From: Cristatella mucedo
Taxonomy: Eukaryota > Bryozoa > Phylactolaemata > Cristatellidae
Length of the DNA stretch: 64,000 nt
Assembly: GCA_009760855.2 (NCBI GenBank)
Contig: WPIO01000044.1
Location: forward strand, 1,528,001-1,592,000
Direction of reading: 5' to 3'
Shown: piece after piece, positions 48,840 to 59,800 of the stretch
Position numbering within the stretch: the stretch's first letter is position 1
Layout: every line of letters begins with the position of its first letter
Position numbers and translations under genes: made by a program
Notes under the pieces: model-generated
Told to the model about the DNA's origin: nothing
Seen by the model: only the letters and a program-made list of their open reading frames with translations
Databases searched by the model: none

Positions 48840-49013
48840 GCCCCTGGGCTTTAGCAATTGGTAAGGTGTTAGCTATTAGCGACCCAGATCATAAGTTTGA
48901 GTCCTGCAGTGAGCAACCCTTTATCGCTCATTGCAACTGCGGTAATAGTCATTAAAGGCTCTTCTGCCACCTTATAAACGAGGCTGTTAAATCAGATCAG
49001 CTAGCACTTAAAA
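48840..49013 (+). mobile_element. tRNA-derived SINE, copy 2
   Basis: The A box TTAGCAATTGGTAAGG and B box AAGTTTGAGTCC are spaced like a tRNA. They are followed by the shared body (CCTTTATCGCTCATTGCAAC, TAGTCATTAAAGGCTCTTCT, GAGGCTGTTAAATCAG, CAGCTAGCACTTAAAAC). The 3' end lies 12 bases before the splice acceptor of the exon at 49026. Confidence 0.75.
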
Positions 49014-49025
49014 CTTTTCTTGCAG

Positions 49026-49293
49026 CGGATAGCCACTTGTCCACATACTTGTGAAACTAGTCCCTCTAATCATGGCTGCTTGAGTCATGTATTCGGTATC
49101 AGTGAGCGAAGGTACGACTGGCGTTGGCAGTGCCCGACCGCAATCAGTACAAATTATAAAAACTTTGAGTCGACGTGCTTAACGTCTGGCTCTGTATTTC
49201 TACGGCCGAAAACGTCAAATCCTTTGTCACAGAACCAGCACATGACTGAGCACATGACAATCCAAAAATGCCGTAGCTACCATCTATTGAATG
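49026..49293 (+). CDS. Cys-rich extracellular module exon
   Basis: A strong acceptor (CTTTTCTTGCAG ending 49025) and donor (AATG|GTATGT at 49293/49294) enclose 268 nt in phase 0 to phase 1, the same phase pattern as the sushi and Ser/Thr exons. The open frame encodes six cysteines: RIATCPHTC, SNHGCLSHVFG, YDWRWQCP, FESTCLTSG and IQKCRSY. Even spacing of cysteines with a DWRWQC motif suggests a disulphide-bonded domain. I cannot assign a family. It may belong to the same long gene as the sushi exons 45 kb upstream or to another modular gene. Confidence 0.5.
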
Positions 49294-49519
49294 GTATGTA
49301 TTCGGAGTACGGGAGCGAATTAAGGCAGCACGTAGCACCGGTGCAGCACGCTCGCGTACGACTGCTGCATTGTTTGCATGCTAATCGCTTCTTGGTCGTG
49401 GCTGCACGGCAAGATAGGAACGTGCAAACCGGAAAGCTGTTAAACCCTTAGCAGTTGTTGAGGTAAGAATAATCCTGACTGCGATTCATTATCTTTGCCT
49501 TCCTAAATTTTCACAATGT

Positions 49520-49675
49520 TTCGGCCAGTAGGCCTACTGGCTTGTGCCCGTGAAGTCTGGTACTGCTCATCACAACCAAGGTCGTGGGCTTGAATCCGGC
49601 AGCCGGTGATCCTGTATTGCCAACTGCAAGTGGTCTTCATAGCCATTAAGGCACTTCTGCCGCTATACAGATATT
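49520..49675 (+). mobile_element. tRNA-derived SINE, copy 3
   Basis: The B-box-like GGGCTTGAATCC is followed by the shared body (GGTGATCCTGTATTGCCAAC, TGCAAGTGG, CATAGCCATTAAGGCACTTC, TGCCGCTATACAGA). The A-box side is changed. It is only about 500 bases from copy 2 and in the same orientation. Confidence 0.65.
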
Positions 49676-50655
49676 TATATTTAACCAAATGTGCCAGCCG
49701 TTATTAGCTCATACGGCGACACCTTTGGTCCGTAAAATACCTAACCGGCGTTAAATAAAAATTACTTCCGCCTATTCTTCCGGGTAAGTGCCAAGTGGCG
49801 CAGGTCGACGCTGATGTTTGATTTACTTGAGCTAGGCCAGCACATTTGCCGTCTATCCAAGCAGGAACGATTGAGAGGTCAATCCGCCTGAAGAACTTAG
49901 CAAGTGTCCAGCCACTTGACAGTACTGTGGCACGTGGCGTCAGCATACAGATTGAAGGGCCACCGAGCCACCGATCTCAGGCCTGAGCAACTTGCGTTAT
50001 TTGAAAGCCAGCCTCGTTTTCAGAGGAGACGGGCTGTTGGCCCTGCACATCCGTGCAGGTCCCTGAGCGTAGGTACTACTCTAGCAATGCGCTCTTTGCT
50101 TCTTTCTCGGGCTTCTGGGAAGTATGCAGTCGACAAATTCGAACTCTCACACGTGACAAATCTACACTCTCCAGCCTCTCGCCTTCCGCAACCTCAAGTC
50201 TGCTTTCCTGTCGCTCTTACGTCCGTTCGGATGTGCGGAGCAAAACAAGACAATATACTTTGCATGGGTATGGGCAGGGCAGGGAGTACAACATTTAGGG
50301 CAGCCTGTGGCGGTGGGATTGAATGGCTGCGCTGTACTCGCAAGCTAATCACATATACCATTCAACAGTCGCTACAGGCATTGCGGCTGCAATAATCTCT
50401 CTGGGCACTGCCGTCGAGACAGCCGTCGTTTCGCTGGCAATGGCGGACTGCGTCCGTCGCGTGCCGCAGCCGTTCGCTCGCTCGCTCATGCCCAGTGGCC
50501 GCTTGGGAGTGAAGTCAACGTCGGCTCTATTTGTGTCCGTAAGAAAATAAAGGATGATAAAAAGTAAAGTTAGCGATTGGTCAATCGGTTGCAATGCTGG
50601 TGCTTTGCTCAGTCGCCAAAGCGATTCACGAGTCTCGATTGCACTAGCAGACGGC

Positions 50656-51441
50656 CTACTTATGGCCGGTGAGGAGGTTCAGGAAGTGGTCCGGGGAAAT
50701 AACGCCTTCGTCCTTGTGTTGGTAAACATTGTCTTTCTGCTTGCCGCTTCCTAATTGCTGCTGCGAAGCGTGCAGCTGGTCGCGGCTCCGGCCGGACTGG
50801 TTGGCAAGCGGCTGCTTTCCCCGAGCCCTCCGGTGCTGCTTGGTCGTGGTGCCGTATGCCTTCGCGACGGTCACGTGACGAGACACCTGCGAGGCGTCGT
50901 TTTGGACTTGCCGTAGCCACTCTTGGAAGAAGTCGTGCAGCAATCCAACCTCTTTACTTCCCAGCCAGATGTTGAGTGCTACCTCTGTATCTTTGATCTT
51001 CGCTCTGTAGTGTTCCACGCAGGTGTCGTACGCACTGGCGGCGGATGACATTAGACGTAGCGATATCTCGTGCGCTTTCTCCTCCCACTCGTCATCGAAA
51101 CTGGCCGTATGACGGGACAAGCCAGCCCATATTTTCATCCGGAAGTTGTCCGGCACCGCCTGCTCCTGTATGCAGCCTCGGATGAAGGCGTGCTCACATA
51201 GGCACTTGCACAGCTGCTCGTACTCCTGGTATAGATTGGATATGGCGCTCTTCGCCTCCAGCGGAACTATCTGCCGGTAGTCATCGAAAGCGACGATCCG
51301 ACCGAGCGGCCGGTCCCTGGTGATGGACCTCGTGATAATTGTGATCGCTTTGCACTCCATCTGCTCTTTCCATCTTTTCAGCTTCTCCTCCCGGATATTA
51401 CATTCGACTTCCGACACGAAGCTCGCATGGTCGTGGCCCAT
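50656..51441 (-). CDS. Orphan gene 2: uncharacterised 261-residue protein
   Basis: This is an intact, intronless minus-strand frame with a good start context (G at -3, G at +4) in GC-rich sequence. The predicted protein is helical and soluble. It parallels the protein at 37470-38216 from end to end: RPLGRIVAFDDY (45-55), Cys-rich helix LYQEYEQLCKCLCEHAF (70-86), IWAGLS (104-109), WEEKAHEIS (119-127), EWLRQVQ (174-180), and AYGTTTKQHRRARGKQP (195-211), followed by a Gln- and Ser-rich tail unique to this copy. The positions differ by only one or two residues over 200. No known family is recognised. Low identity with kept order points to old duplication and selection. Neighbours are SINEs and a Cys-rich exon on the other strand, which say nothing about its role. 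Confidence 0.7.
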   Translation of the reverse strand: MGHDHASFVSEVECNIREEKLKRWKEQMECKAITIITRSITRDRPLGRIVAFDDYRQIVPLEAKSAISNLYQEYEQLCKCLCEHAFIRGCIQEQAVPDNFRMKIWAGLSRHTASFDDEWEEKAHEISLRLMSSAASAYDTCVEHYRAKIKDTEVALNIWLGSKEVGLLHDFFQEWLRQVQNDASQVSRHVTVAKAYGTTTKQHRRARGKQPLANQSGRSRDQLHASQQQLGSGKQKDNVYQHKDEGVISPDHFLNLLTGHK

Positions 51442-52270
51442 CGCTGCCCAAGAAGTTCAAGCAAGCTGCCTATAACTGTGAAATAAGCTCAGCGTGGCCG
51501 GCCTTACTAAACCGCACGTAGCCACACCAAATAAAGCCAAACGAATGGGCAAAATCCTGCTTTCTGCACGTCTCAGCTAGCACGTCGCTGCTCGTTTGTG
51601 ACGCAGGTGCATTGTTTCGCTGTTTCGCGCTCTCGCCGCTGCCGCCGAATTCAATATTTCCCGCTAAGAGCGCTATGCGAACGTAGTCTGGCGAGCTGGC
51701 AGCGTTTCTAGTCCGGTCTTGCCCACCGGCGGCCGTACGCGCCGTTCGTGTGCTTGGTGGTAGTCCACCCGATAGAACTCGCTCTGTACGTCGCGAGTAT
51801 TGCTAGACAGGGACGGAAGTGGAGACGGCTCGGTCCGTGGTGGCTGCTGCAGTTTGACCCTGGGGCTCCTTCATAGCCGCTATCCGAATTGCATCCGGTC
51901 TGACCCCGTATGAGCGGATCCTGACTACGATTCCTTGATCCAGAGGATCACCACGCGAGCACGCTGCTGACACAAGCAGGCATGCATAAACTAAGACTTA
52001 CTAGACTCAATGGAAAGAAATTTGTGTGTAGCAATAAATGAAAAAACTGGCCATTTCAAAACAGGAGCTTTTATGGGCACTTTACCGTCATCGGGATCAT
52101 AAAAATATCTACAACTTCAAATGAAAGCAACGATTACCGCGTGAAAATCGGCACATGCCTTGGAGAAATAGCTACCTAAGTGCCAACGAATCGCACGTAG
52201 CACTTCACTCAGAGCGTGGCCATCCTTGATGTCAGCAAGGCCACAATCCTCTAAGACGCCTGATAGCCCA
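51442..52270. other. GC-rich upstream region of orphan gene 2
   Basis: CpG-rich sequence (about 51600-51900) upstream of the minus-strand start would suit a promoter, but no specific element can be named. There is no ORF or repeat of note. Confidence 0.35.
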
Positions 52271-52275
52271 CATCA

Positions 52276-53733
52276 GTAATATAATAATAATAATATTGCA
52301 CTTGATAAAGCGCCCTCGGAGACCTTAATCTCTTTCTAGGCGCTTTACATTTGCTGCAAAGTGATATGCAATAGAATAGTAAGTAAAATCATGCTTGAAA
52401 AACAAGCAAAATAAATAATATGGTTAGGGGTTACATGCACAGGGTCAGCATGCAAATGTGGTTAGTGGCAGCATGCACAGTGTTAGCACCCATAAGCACA
52501 TCAATGACGAATCACAGGGACCCACTAAATGCTGTCCTAAATAGGTGTGTTTTTAAGTTTCTTTTAAATGTGGTCAGGTCATGGAATGTTCTGACGCAGG
52601 TCGGGAGGGAGTTCCAGGCTGTGGGAGCATACGAGCTAAATGCACGGTCTCCAAAGAATTTAAGGTTTGTACGAGGTATTTCCAGACTGTTGGATTCCGA
52701 AAAGCGGGTGGTACGATGCTTGGCCTGATAGGGTAGTATATCTGAAAGATAGGCTGGAGCCATAGCATGAAGAGACCTAAAAGTGAGTGACAAAACCTTG
52801 AAGTCAATCCGTTGCTTGACTGGTAGCCAGTGCAGGTCGGCGAGAAGTGGAGTAATGTGGCAACTGCGACGCTCACGACAGACAAGCCTAGCTGCAGAGT
52901 TTTGCACCAGCTGCAATCGCCTGATCGCACATGCTGGTAGGCCAGTAAGCAGTGAGTTGCAGAAGTCGAGACGAGATGTCACGAATGCATGGACCAGCTT
53001 GGAGGTGGTATCCTTATCTAAACAAGCTCTAATCTTATCAATGTTATGAAGCTGAAAATAGGCAGATTTGACTGTGGAGCTGATGTGGTCGTCTAACGAG
53101 AGGTCGCTTTGGAATATGACACCTAGATTTCGAGCTGATTCAACTGGAGATATTCTGTCAGAGCCAATTTTGAAAGTCAGCCTTTCCAATTTCTGAATCA
53201 CACTGGGTTTGCCCATAACTAGTAAGTTAGTTTTATCATCGCTAAGTTTTAGAAAATTTGCTGCCATCCATGATCGGATGTCATCAATGCATGCAGGTAG
53301 TGAGTTGAGTGAATTTGAGGTGCTCGAAGGCTGGGAGGGATCAAAGCAAAGGTACAATTGAGTGTCATCCGCATAGAAGTGAAAGCCTAGATTATGCTTG
53401 GCAATCACATCAGCAAGAGGGAGAGTATAAACCGTGAAAAGAACCAAATCCAGCACAGAGCCCTGAGGTACTCCATATTTTAGAGGTACTTCAGATGATC
53501 TTTGTCCATTCATGTCAACACTCTGGAATCTCCCACTGAGATAGGATCTGAACCACTGCAGAGCATTGCCAGTGATGCCCAGGCGAGATGAGAGGTGCTC
53601 TAGAAGTACTTTGTGATCGATGGTATCAAAAGCTGCTGAAAGATCGAGCAAAACAAGAAGAGACACTCTACCCATGTCTGCATTCCTAATTAGGTCGTTG
53701 TATACCCGAAGCAATGCTGACTCTGTGGAGTGA
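52276..53733 (-). mobile_element. Family A L2-like LINE, longest uninterrupted RT frame
   Basis: The tail is at 52276-52300 and the 3' hairpin at 52310-52345. The minus-strand frame 53741-52512 is open for 409 codons from HSTESALLRVYNDLIRN (mid RT) through [23 protein letters not shown] and FYADDTQLYLCF to the C-terminal end KTHLFRTAFSGSL. The catalytic YADD is intact. The copy is 5'-truncated at about 53733, so it lacks the endonuclease and the start of the RT and cannot be autonomous. Confidence 0.9.
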
Positions 53734-53739
53734 TCCTCC

Positions 53740-55216
53740 ACACAGTAAAGCGCTACAAAGAAATGATTCTCTAGAAAAACAGCACAATTTTTTAGCGAGT
53801 GCTCTCCTAAATTAGCCTTGACTTAAAAGCGCAGCGAATCCTCAAAAACCCTCGCTCCTACTAGAGCATGCGATGTTTTGGCGAAACGGAACTACCAGTA
53901 TGACCCTATAATGCCGCCTCGTCAAGCACACAGGCCAGAACCGAGGGCTAACAAAGAGAAGTGTGAAATTCAGGTAGCCCTGTCGCACAGCCAAACAGCT
54001 GCCGTTCATTATGCTACATTGCAGAGGATCTGAGGCATCTTGAAATGCATCGCTGCACGCATATCGCTGCACGAATAATACCTATAGATGAGAAATATAA
54101 GCCCAGCCCCTCAGCTGCTTTGACCCGGCATGATCCCTGGTCTACTCGTTTCGAGCGATGCCAAGTGCTGTTAGCCGGGTCGAGATCAGTTGCCACAGAG
54201 GACTTTTTTTGGCTAAGCTGATGTAAGAGGCTCATTCATATGGCGGCATAAGAGCTTATGGTTTAATTTAATTGATGACACTGCCCCTGATCGTTGTACG
54301 AACAGGCTGTGACACTCGATGCGGTAGGCAGTCGGGACGTGCCATTGGTGATTGTTATGACAAGGTAATGGGGGGCACTCCGTACGGCGAGAGAGGCGAT
54401 GAGAGTCGTGTTTCGCCCTGCTCGGTGAGTGGTGAAATAAACCGGTGGTGTTGCTCGTCGCCTAGCGTTCTGTGCTGCTCGCGACGATCACTCAAGCTAC
54501 AGAGCCTTCATGGCTATTGCGACCACTCGCAGCGGTCGATATAGAATCGACTAATGCAAGACTCGAACTCACGATCCGGGTAGTAAAGAGCTAGTGCAAA
54601 GATGCGTGAGGTAATGCGACGCAGATCCGGACAAAGTGTGGGCGTGTCGTCGCCGTCACGTGGTTCCACCCCCCCCCCAGCCGACGTTCCGTTCGCCCGA
54701 CGGTCGAGCTCCTTGCCGGCACGTCGCGCGTTCCTTGCTGCACAATTCACTTTCTGCCTTTGCGTGCTATCCACTCTCTTCTCTCTCTTAACACCACGTG
54801 CTCTAGAGCAGCACGCGTGACGGCCGCTATATCATATAATGCAGCCACCGTCGACAACGCCACGACACGCTTGTGGGGGTTCGCTCTTCGTCGCACCGCC
54901 ATCACGCGCCCACGAGCTCCGTACAAAAGTACTATCTGCTATCCCGATAAGCTTTCGCCTGTGCTGTATCGTTTTGCTATTCAAGATCGTGGGAAAAGAG
55001 TTCGCCTGTAGCGTGATCTAGTGTGGTTATTTTTGTAATAAGTATGCGAGCAGGAAGACAACTCAAAAACCGTGTCGTATCGTGCGTCTTTATGAAAATC
55101 AGACAACAAGCTAGCACATGTTACTAAGTTCACCAAAACGCCAACTGTAAAAACCTAGGTGCTAGATAAACTGCCGAGCGGGCGCCATACAGCTGCTGGC
55201 CGTGGTTGGGGTGCTG
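53740..55216. other. Spacer, no gene called
   Basis: GC-rich patches and open frames of 60-90 codons occur on both strands (54272-55011) without motifs. A C-run lies at 54669-54678. A minus-strand tRNA-like phrase (complement of GACTCGAACTCACGATC near 54551) has a B-box look but no cloverleaf that I can draw. Confidence 0.3.
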
Positions 55217-56167
55217 ACATTTCCTCCTGGACGTTTCCCCCAGACATTTCCCACCTGAACATTTCAACACCGGACTTTTCCCCAGGTGTAAGATAATCCC
55301 ACGGGTGTATGGTTTACGGTTTCGGTCTTAGAGTTTAGAGTTTAAGTTTTTTAGAATTTATTGTTTAGGGTAAAGTGCTTAGGGTTTAGCGTTTAGGGTT
55401 TAAAGGTTTAAGGAAGGTTTAGGGTTTATAATTTAGGATTTTTGGGTTTAGGGTTTAGCGTTTAGGGTTTAGCGTTAAGGATTTAGGATTTAGGGTTTAG
55501 AGTTAATGGTTTTTAGGTTTTAGGGTTTAGGGTTTTAGGGTTTAGTGTTTAGGGTTTAGGTTTTACGGTTTTACGGTTTAACGGTTTTACGGTTTTACGG
55601 TTTTAGGGGTATAGAGTCTGAGGGTTTAGGCTTTAGAGTCTAGGGCGGGCTGCACCTCCGCCGCCTAAATTTACCATTGCTCGTATTCCGCAATTTTATT
55701 AGTGCGTCTTAGGGCGTAACTAGATATCTTGAGCTCGAGATATACTTAGTAGATCTACAAAGCTTAGCGCTAATTTGTGGGAACACGAGGCACACCGTAG
55801 GGCGCCCCTGCTTTGACGAGTACTAACAAGAGCCTGGCGGCGTTGAGCGGGACTGATCTCCGCGGGACCGAACTGTGTGGCTCGCCGCTGTCGCAGCCGC
55901 TGCAACCGCCGCCACCGCTCGATCCATTAGCAAACATCTTTCCAATCCATCCATTCTTCTAATTATACTGAGTTGATTTTATTTTAATAAAGAGGAAACT
56001 TCATTTAATCATGTATACATTTATGTAAATATAAATATGTATTCTTAGCTATACATTCATCAAAATAGGGGGAAATGTCCTGCCCCGTTGCGGGAATGTA
56101 TGGGGTGAAATGTCCTAGGGTCCACCGGCAGGGAAATGTCCGGGGGAAACGTCCAGGAGGGAAATGT
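55217..56167. mobile_element. Inverted-repeat element enclosing a telomere-like array
   Basis: The left arm 55217-55252 (ACATTTCCTCCTGGACGTTT at its start) is the reverse complement of 56131-56167 with one mismatch and one 1-base gap. Both ends are built of several GGGAAATGTCC-like subrepeats (left block to about 55280, right block from about 56066). Inside are the TTTAGGG-like array and GC-rich sequence without a transposase. The right end abuts a family A LINE fragment. The layout suggests a foldback or MITE-like DNA element. No target-site duplication is evident. Confidence 0.6.
55311..55645 (+). repeat. Degenerate TTTAGGG-type (telomere-like) array
   Basis: About 330 bases are made of GGGTTTAG, GCGTTTAG, GGTTTTAG and GGTTTTACG variants, with many exact GGGTTTAGGGTTTAG pairs. 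The strict 7-base form TTTAGGG is the plant-type telomere repeat. TTTTAGGG and TTTTACGG forms also occur toward the right. Most animals use TTAGGG, so this is an interstitial repeat of unexpected flavour. Its position inside an inverted-repeat element favours a satellite origin. Confidence 0.8.
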
Positions 56168-56170
56168 TCG

Positions 56171-57635
56171 ATAATCCCACCAGGCCAAGCATCGTACCGC
56201 CCGCTTTTCAGAATCCAACAGTCTACCAATACATCGTACAAACCTCAAATCCTTTCAAGACCGTGCATTCAGTTCGTATGCTCCCAAGGCCTGGAACTCC
56301 CTCCCAACTTGCGTCAGAACATAATAATAATAATATTGCACTTGATAAAGCGCCCTCAGAGAACTTAATCTCTTTCTAGGCGCTTTACATTTGCTGCAAA
56401 GTGATACGCAATAGAATAGTAAGTAAAATCATGCTTGAAAAACAAACAAAATGAATAACGTGGTTAGGGGTTACATGCACTGGGTCAGCATGCAAATGTG
56501 GTTAGTGGCAGCATGAACAGTGTCAGCACGCATAAGCACATCGAGGACGAATCACAAGGACCCACTAAATGCTGTCCTAAATAGGTATGTTTTTAAGTTT
56601 CTTTTAAATTTAGTCAGGTCAGGGGATGTTCTGATGCAGGTCGGGAGGGAGTTCCAGGCGGTGGGAGCATACGAGCTAAATGCACGGTCTCCAAAGGATT
56701 TAAGGTTTGTACGAGGTATTTATAGACTGTTGGATTCCGAAAAGCGAGTGGTACGATGCTTTGCCTGATGGGGTAGTATATCTAAAAGATAGGCTGGAGC
56801 CATAGAATGAAGAGACCTAAAAGTAAGCGACAAAACCTTGAAGTCAATCCGTTGCTTGACTGGTAGCCAGTGCAGGTCGGCGAGAAGTGGAGTAATGTGG
56901 CAACTGCGACGCTCACGACAGACAAGCCTAGCTGCAGAGTTTTGCACCAGCTGCAATCGCCTGATCGCACATGCTGGTAGGCCAGTAAGCAGTGAGTTGC
57001 AGAAGTCGAGACGAGATGTCACGAATGCATGGACCAACTTGGACGTGGTATCCTTATCTAAACAAGCCCTAATTTTAGCAGTCATGAAGCTGAAAATAGG
57101 CTGATTTGACTGTGGAGCTGATGTGGTCGTCTAACGAGAGGTCGCTTTGGAATATGACACCTAGATTTCGAGCTGATGCAACTGGAGATATGCTGGCAGA
57201 GCCAATTTTGAAAGTCAGCCTTTCCAATTTCTGAATAACACTAGGTTTGCCCATAACTAGTAAGTTAGTTTTATCATCGTTTAGTTAACATCACATAACT
57301 TGACCACAGTTAAAAACAATAAATGATCTATTTTATTTTATTTTAACAACTTCAAAACACACCTATTAAGTACACCATTTATTAGGTTCCTTTGATTCGC
57401 CCTCCATGTGCTAATGCATGCTGACACTGTGCACGCTGCCACTAACCACATTTGCATTCTGACCCTGTGCATGTTACCCCTAGCCATGTTATTCATGTTG
57501 TTTATCAAGCACGATACTACTCACGATTCAATCGCGTTTCTTTTTGCAGCAGATATGGAGCACCTAGAAAGAGATTGAGTTCCCTGGGGGGCGCTTTATC
57601 AAGTGCCTTGTTATTATTATTATTATTATAAATGC
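56171..57635 (+). mobile_element. Family A LINE 3' copy, split by a nested insertion
   Basis: The plus-strand fragment starts at the block for PHQAKHRTA-type codons (56180) and runs to the CVRT codons at 56322. It resumes at 57287 with the TTGACCAC block, then the 3' UTR, hairpin (57565-57600) and (ATT)n tail (57609-57633). The missing middle is the insertion 56323-57286. Confidence 0.8.
56323..57286 (-). mobile_element. Family A LINE, young 5'-truncated copy nested in another
   Basis: The minus-strand copy with tail and hairpin is flanked by a short duplication AACAT (56318-56322 and 57287-57291). It is nearly identical to the matching part of 10402-11990, including the same small deletion near 57083-57088 that breaks the frame before the C-terminal part. 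It ends in the RT thumb region. Confidence 0.9.
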
Positions 57636-57639
57636 TGCA

Positions 57640-58515
57640 GCTCGCTCGGGACCGTCGCCACGCCCGACCGAAATAATCGATTTTGCTCTGAAATGCACAG
57701 TTTCAGTGTTGTTACAAACCATCATTGGTATCATGTGTTAATACAAATTTAAGCAATGCGAAATGAATCCTGTACGCTCTTCTCGCGAACTGAAAAGAGC
57801 TTGCGTCCATACTATTAGCGTTCGACCTTCGCTCCAGGCTCCATTTTCCAGGCTCGCCGGCCGCGCTCATCGTAGCTCTTTATGAGCGCACGGGCAATCG
57901 TAATACCTTAACCGTACGTCTCGTCCTAAACTAATGCGATACGTGCGGAGCAATGCATTGACATTTTTTCCGCTTTAAGTATGCAGAACCATAGTTTTAT
58001 GGTCGGCGTGGCTGCGTGAGCTGAATTGTGTACTTCTTTCTCTCGGTTCTGGCTTGTGCGCTTGACAAGGCGGCAGCAATATGCATTTTTGTACGTCCCA
58101 CTACGCCGAAAATCAGCATGCTCCAGTAGCGAAGACTTTGGGGGCAAATAGCAGCCAATTCAAGTGACAGTTGAGTTTGACTGGCTACTATCATTCGGCT
58201 AAAGTTAAGTGAGCACAACTAAAACGGTTGTGATGGAAACGCTCAAAATCATCGCCTAAATAACGTGATACATATGTGATCGTCGGTTTTGTACGAGATT
58301 GACTATGAGTGCAGTTCGAATAGCTACGTGCCTGTGCCATTCTAAGCGTAGGAATATTTGCTGCCGTTCGAGATTCGTAATTGACTTCCACGCCAACCAT
58401 TACAGGCTGCATATCATATAGCTGTCACTGGCGACGTTTGCATGTATGCTTGTATATGTCTACTTCTACTCTTGCTTATGTGCATGATTGTCAATTTTTT
58501 TCGGCATGTGTCCCC
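57640..58515. other. Spacer, no feature seen
   Basis: Mixed composition with short open frames on the minus strand only. No motif or repeat was recognised. Confidence 0.35.
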
Positions 58516-58519
58516 TGAC

Positions 58520-58710
58520 ATGACGATAATTACACGGAAGCTTAAAACGCACTTGCTTATTATAGCATTCGGTAGGTCTTTGTGATTCGTCCTTCGTCGC
58601 TTGGTAATGCTTTTTATGTAGCATTTACAAAGTTCTTAGATGGAGATTCAGTTCTCTGAGAGTGCTACATAAATGTATTATTATATTATTTCTAGTATAG
58701 TTATCATTTT
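58520..58710 (+). mobile_element. Family A-related LINE 3' end
   Basis: The sequence for KLKTHL at about 58540 is followed by the TTTGTGATTCGTCC block, a variant hairpin (AGATGGAGATTCAGTTCTCT) and an ATT-rich tail. It is more diverged than other copies and may be a sister subfamily. Confidence 0.6.
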
Positions 58711-58737
58711 CATTATGTGTAAAGTTGTGCAAACCAG

Positions 58738-59010
58738 CAACGACGTCTACTCTCCAACTGCCGACTATGGCACATCTTTTTCAGCGGTCCTGAACTGCTA
58801 CTTCTATGCTACTCACTACCTCAACTGCTCTCCTAACTCTGCTATGCTTCCCACTTTCTCTTTGTTGCGTGAGACGAAGTCTGTTGGCTACCGAATGCGT
58901 ACCGAAAGCCGCTTAAGCTGTGAGTGCGCTATACAAAACTCTCCTGCGTAACGCCCACATGGTCTTTATGACTTTGTGGAGTTACTGACGGAGATACATT
59001 ACATTAACTG
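58738..59010 (+). mobile_element. Family B LINE 3' end
   Basis: A 273-bp plus-strand copy reads SPTADYGTSFSAVLNCYF, then LPTFSLLRETKSVGYRMR, the family stop, the 3' UTR and ACATTACATT. It is close to the copy at 17740-18655 but much shorter. Confidence 0.85.
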
Positions 59011-59139
59011 GCAGCCCGAATGTGCCTTTTCGCAAAGGACGTCGAACACAGCCACAGTGTTTTCCATAGTAGCCAGAAAAGCCCAGTATGTGATCCTTTA
59101 AGAAGTTGTTTTACCTGTTGCATCTGGCTTATTTACATA

Positions 59140-59800
59140 ATAACAGTATTATTAATAATAAATTTGATATTGCGCCCCCAGAGAACTCAATCTCTTTCTA
59201 GGCACTTTACATTTGCTGCAAAGAAAGCACGTTCAAATGGTAAGTGGTAGCATGCACAGTGTCAGTGCACATAAGCTTATTTAGAACGAATCATAGGGAT
59301 CCATTAAATGCTGTGATAAGTAGGTGCATCTTTATTTTTTTAATGTGGTAAAGTAAGGAGATGCCATGACCCAAGTCGGGGCCAAGCTTTGGGAGCTTGC
59401 GAACTTAAGGCACGGTCTCCAAAGGATTTGAGATTTGTATGGGTGGGTAAACAGATTGAGCTATGGGTGAAAAGATTTAAAAAAGCGTTTGGTATAATGC
59501 TTTGCCTGGTGGGAGTAGATCTGATAATTGGGCTGGAGCCAAAGAATAAAAGGACCTAAAAGTGAGTGGCAAGACACTGAAGTCGATGCGTTGCTTCACT
59601 GGGAGTCCATTTCGGTGAGAAGTGGTGAGATGCGGCAAATGCGCTCACGACTGACAGGCCGAGCTGCAGAGTTTTGCACAAACTGCAAGCACGTGATTGC
59701 AAAGGCCGGTAGACCAGCAAGCAGTGAGTTACAAAAGTCAATGTGTTCAGTGCAGGTCTGAGGCCAAATTTTGGTATGAGCTGTTGCTGTGCAGCACCCC
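59140..59800 (-). mobile_element. Family A LINE, decayed minus-strand 3' copy
   Basis: The tail (TATTAATAATAAATT) and hairpin are at 59150-59205. The complement then runs through the C-terminal region (ARPVSRER and the CNSLLAGLPAFAI block at about 59740-59640). It has many small deletions. Confidence 0.8.

Noticed and set aside
49904-50395. 163-codon plus-strand frame
   Set aside because: It has a non-ATG start and no motif, and it overlaps other frames of similar length.
54540-54610. tRNA gene on the minus strand
   Set aside because: Only a B-box-like phrase is present. I could not draw acceptor, anticodon and D arms.
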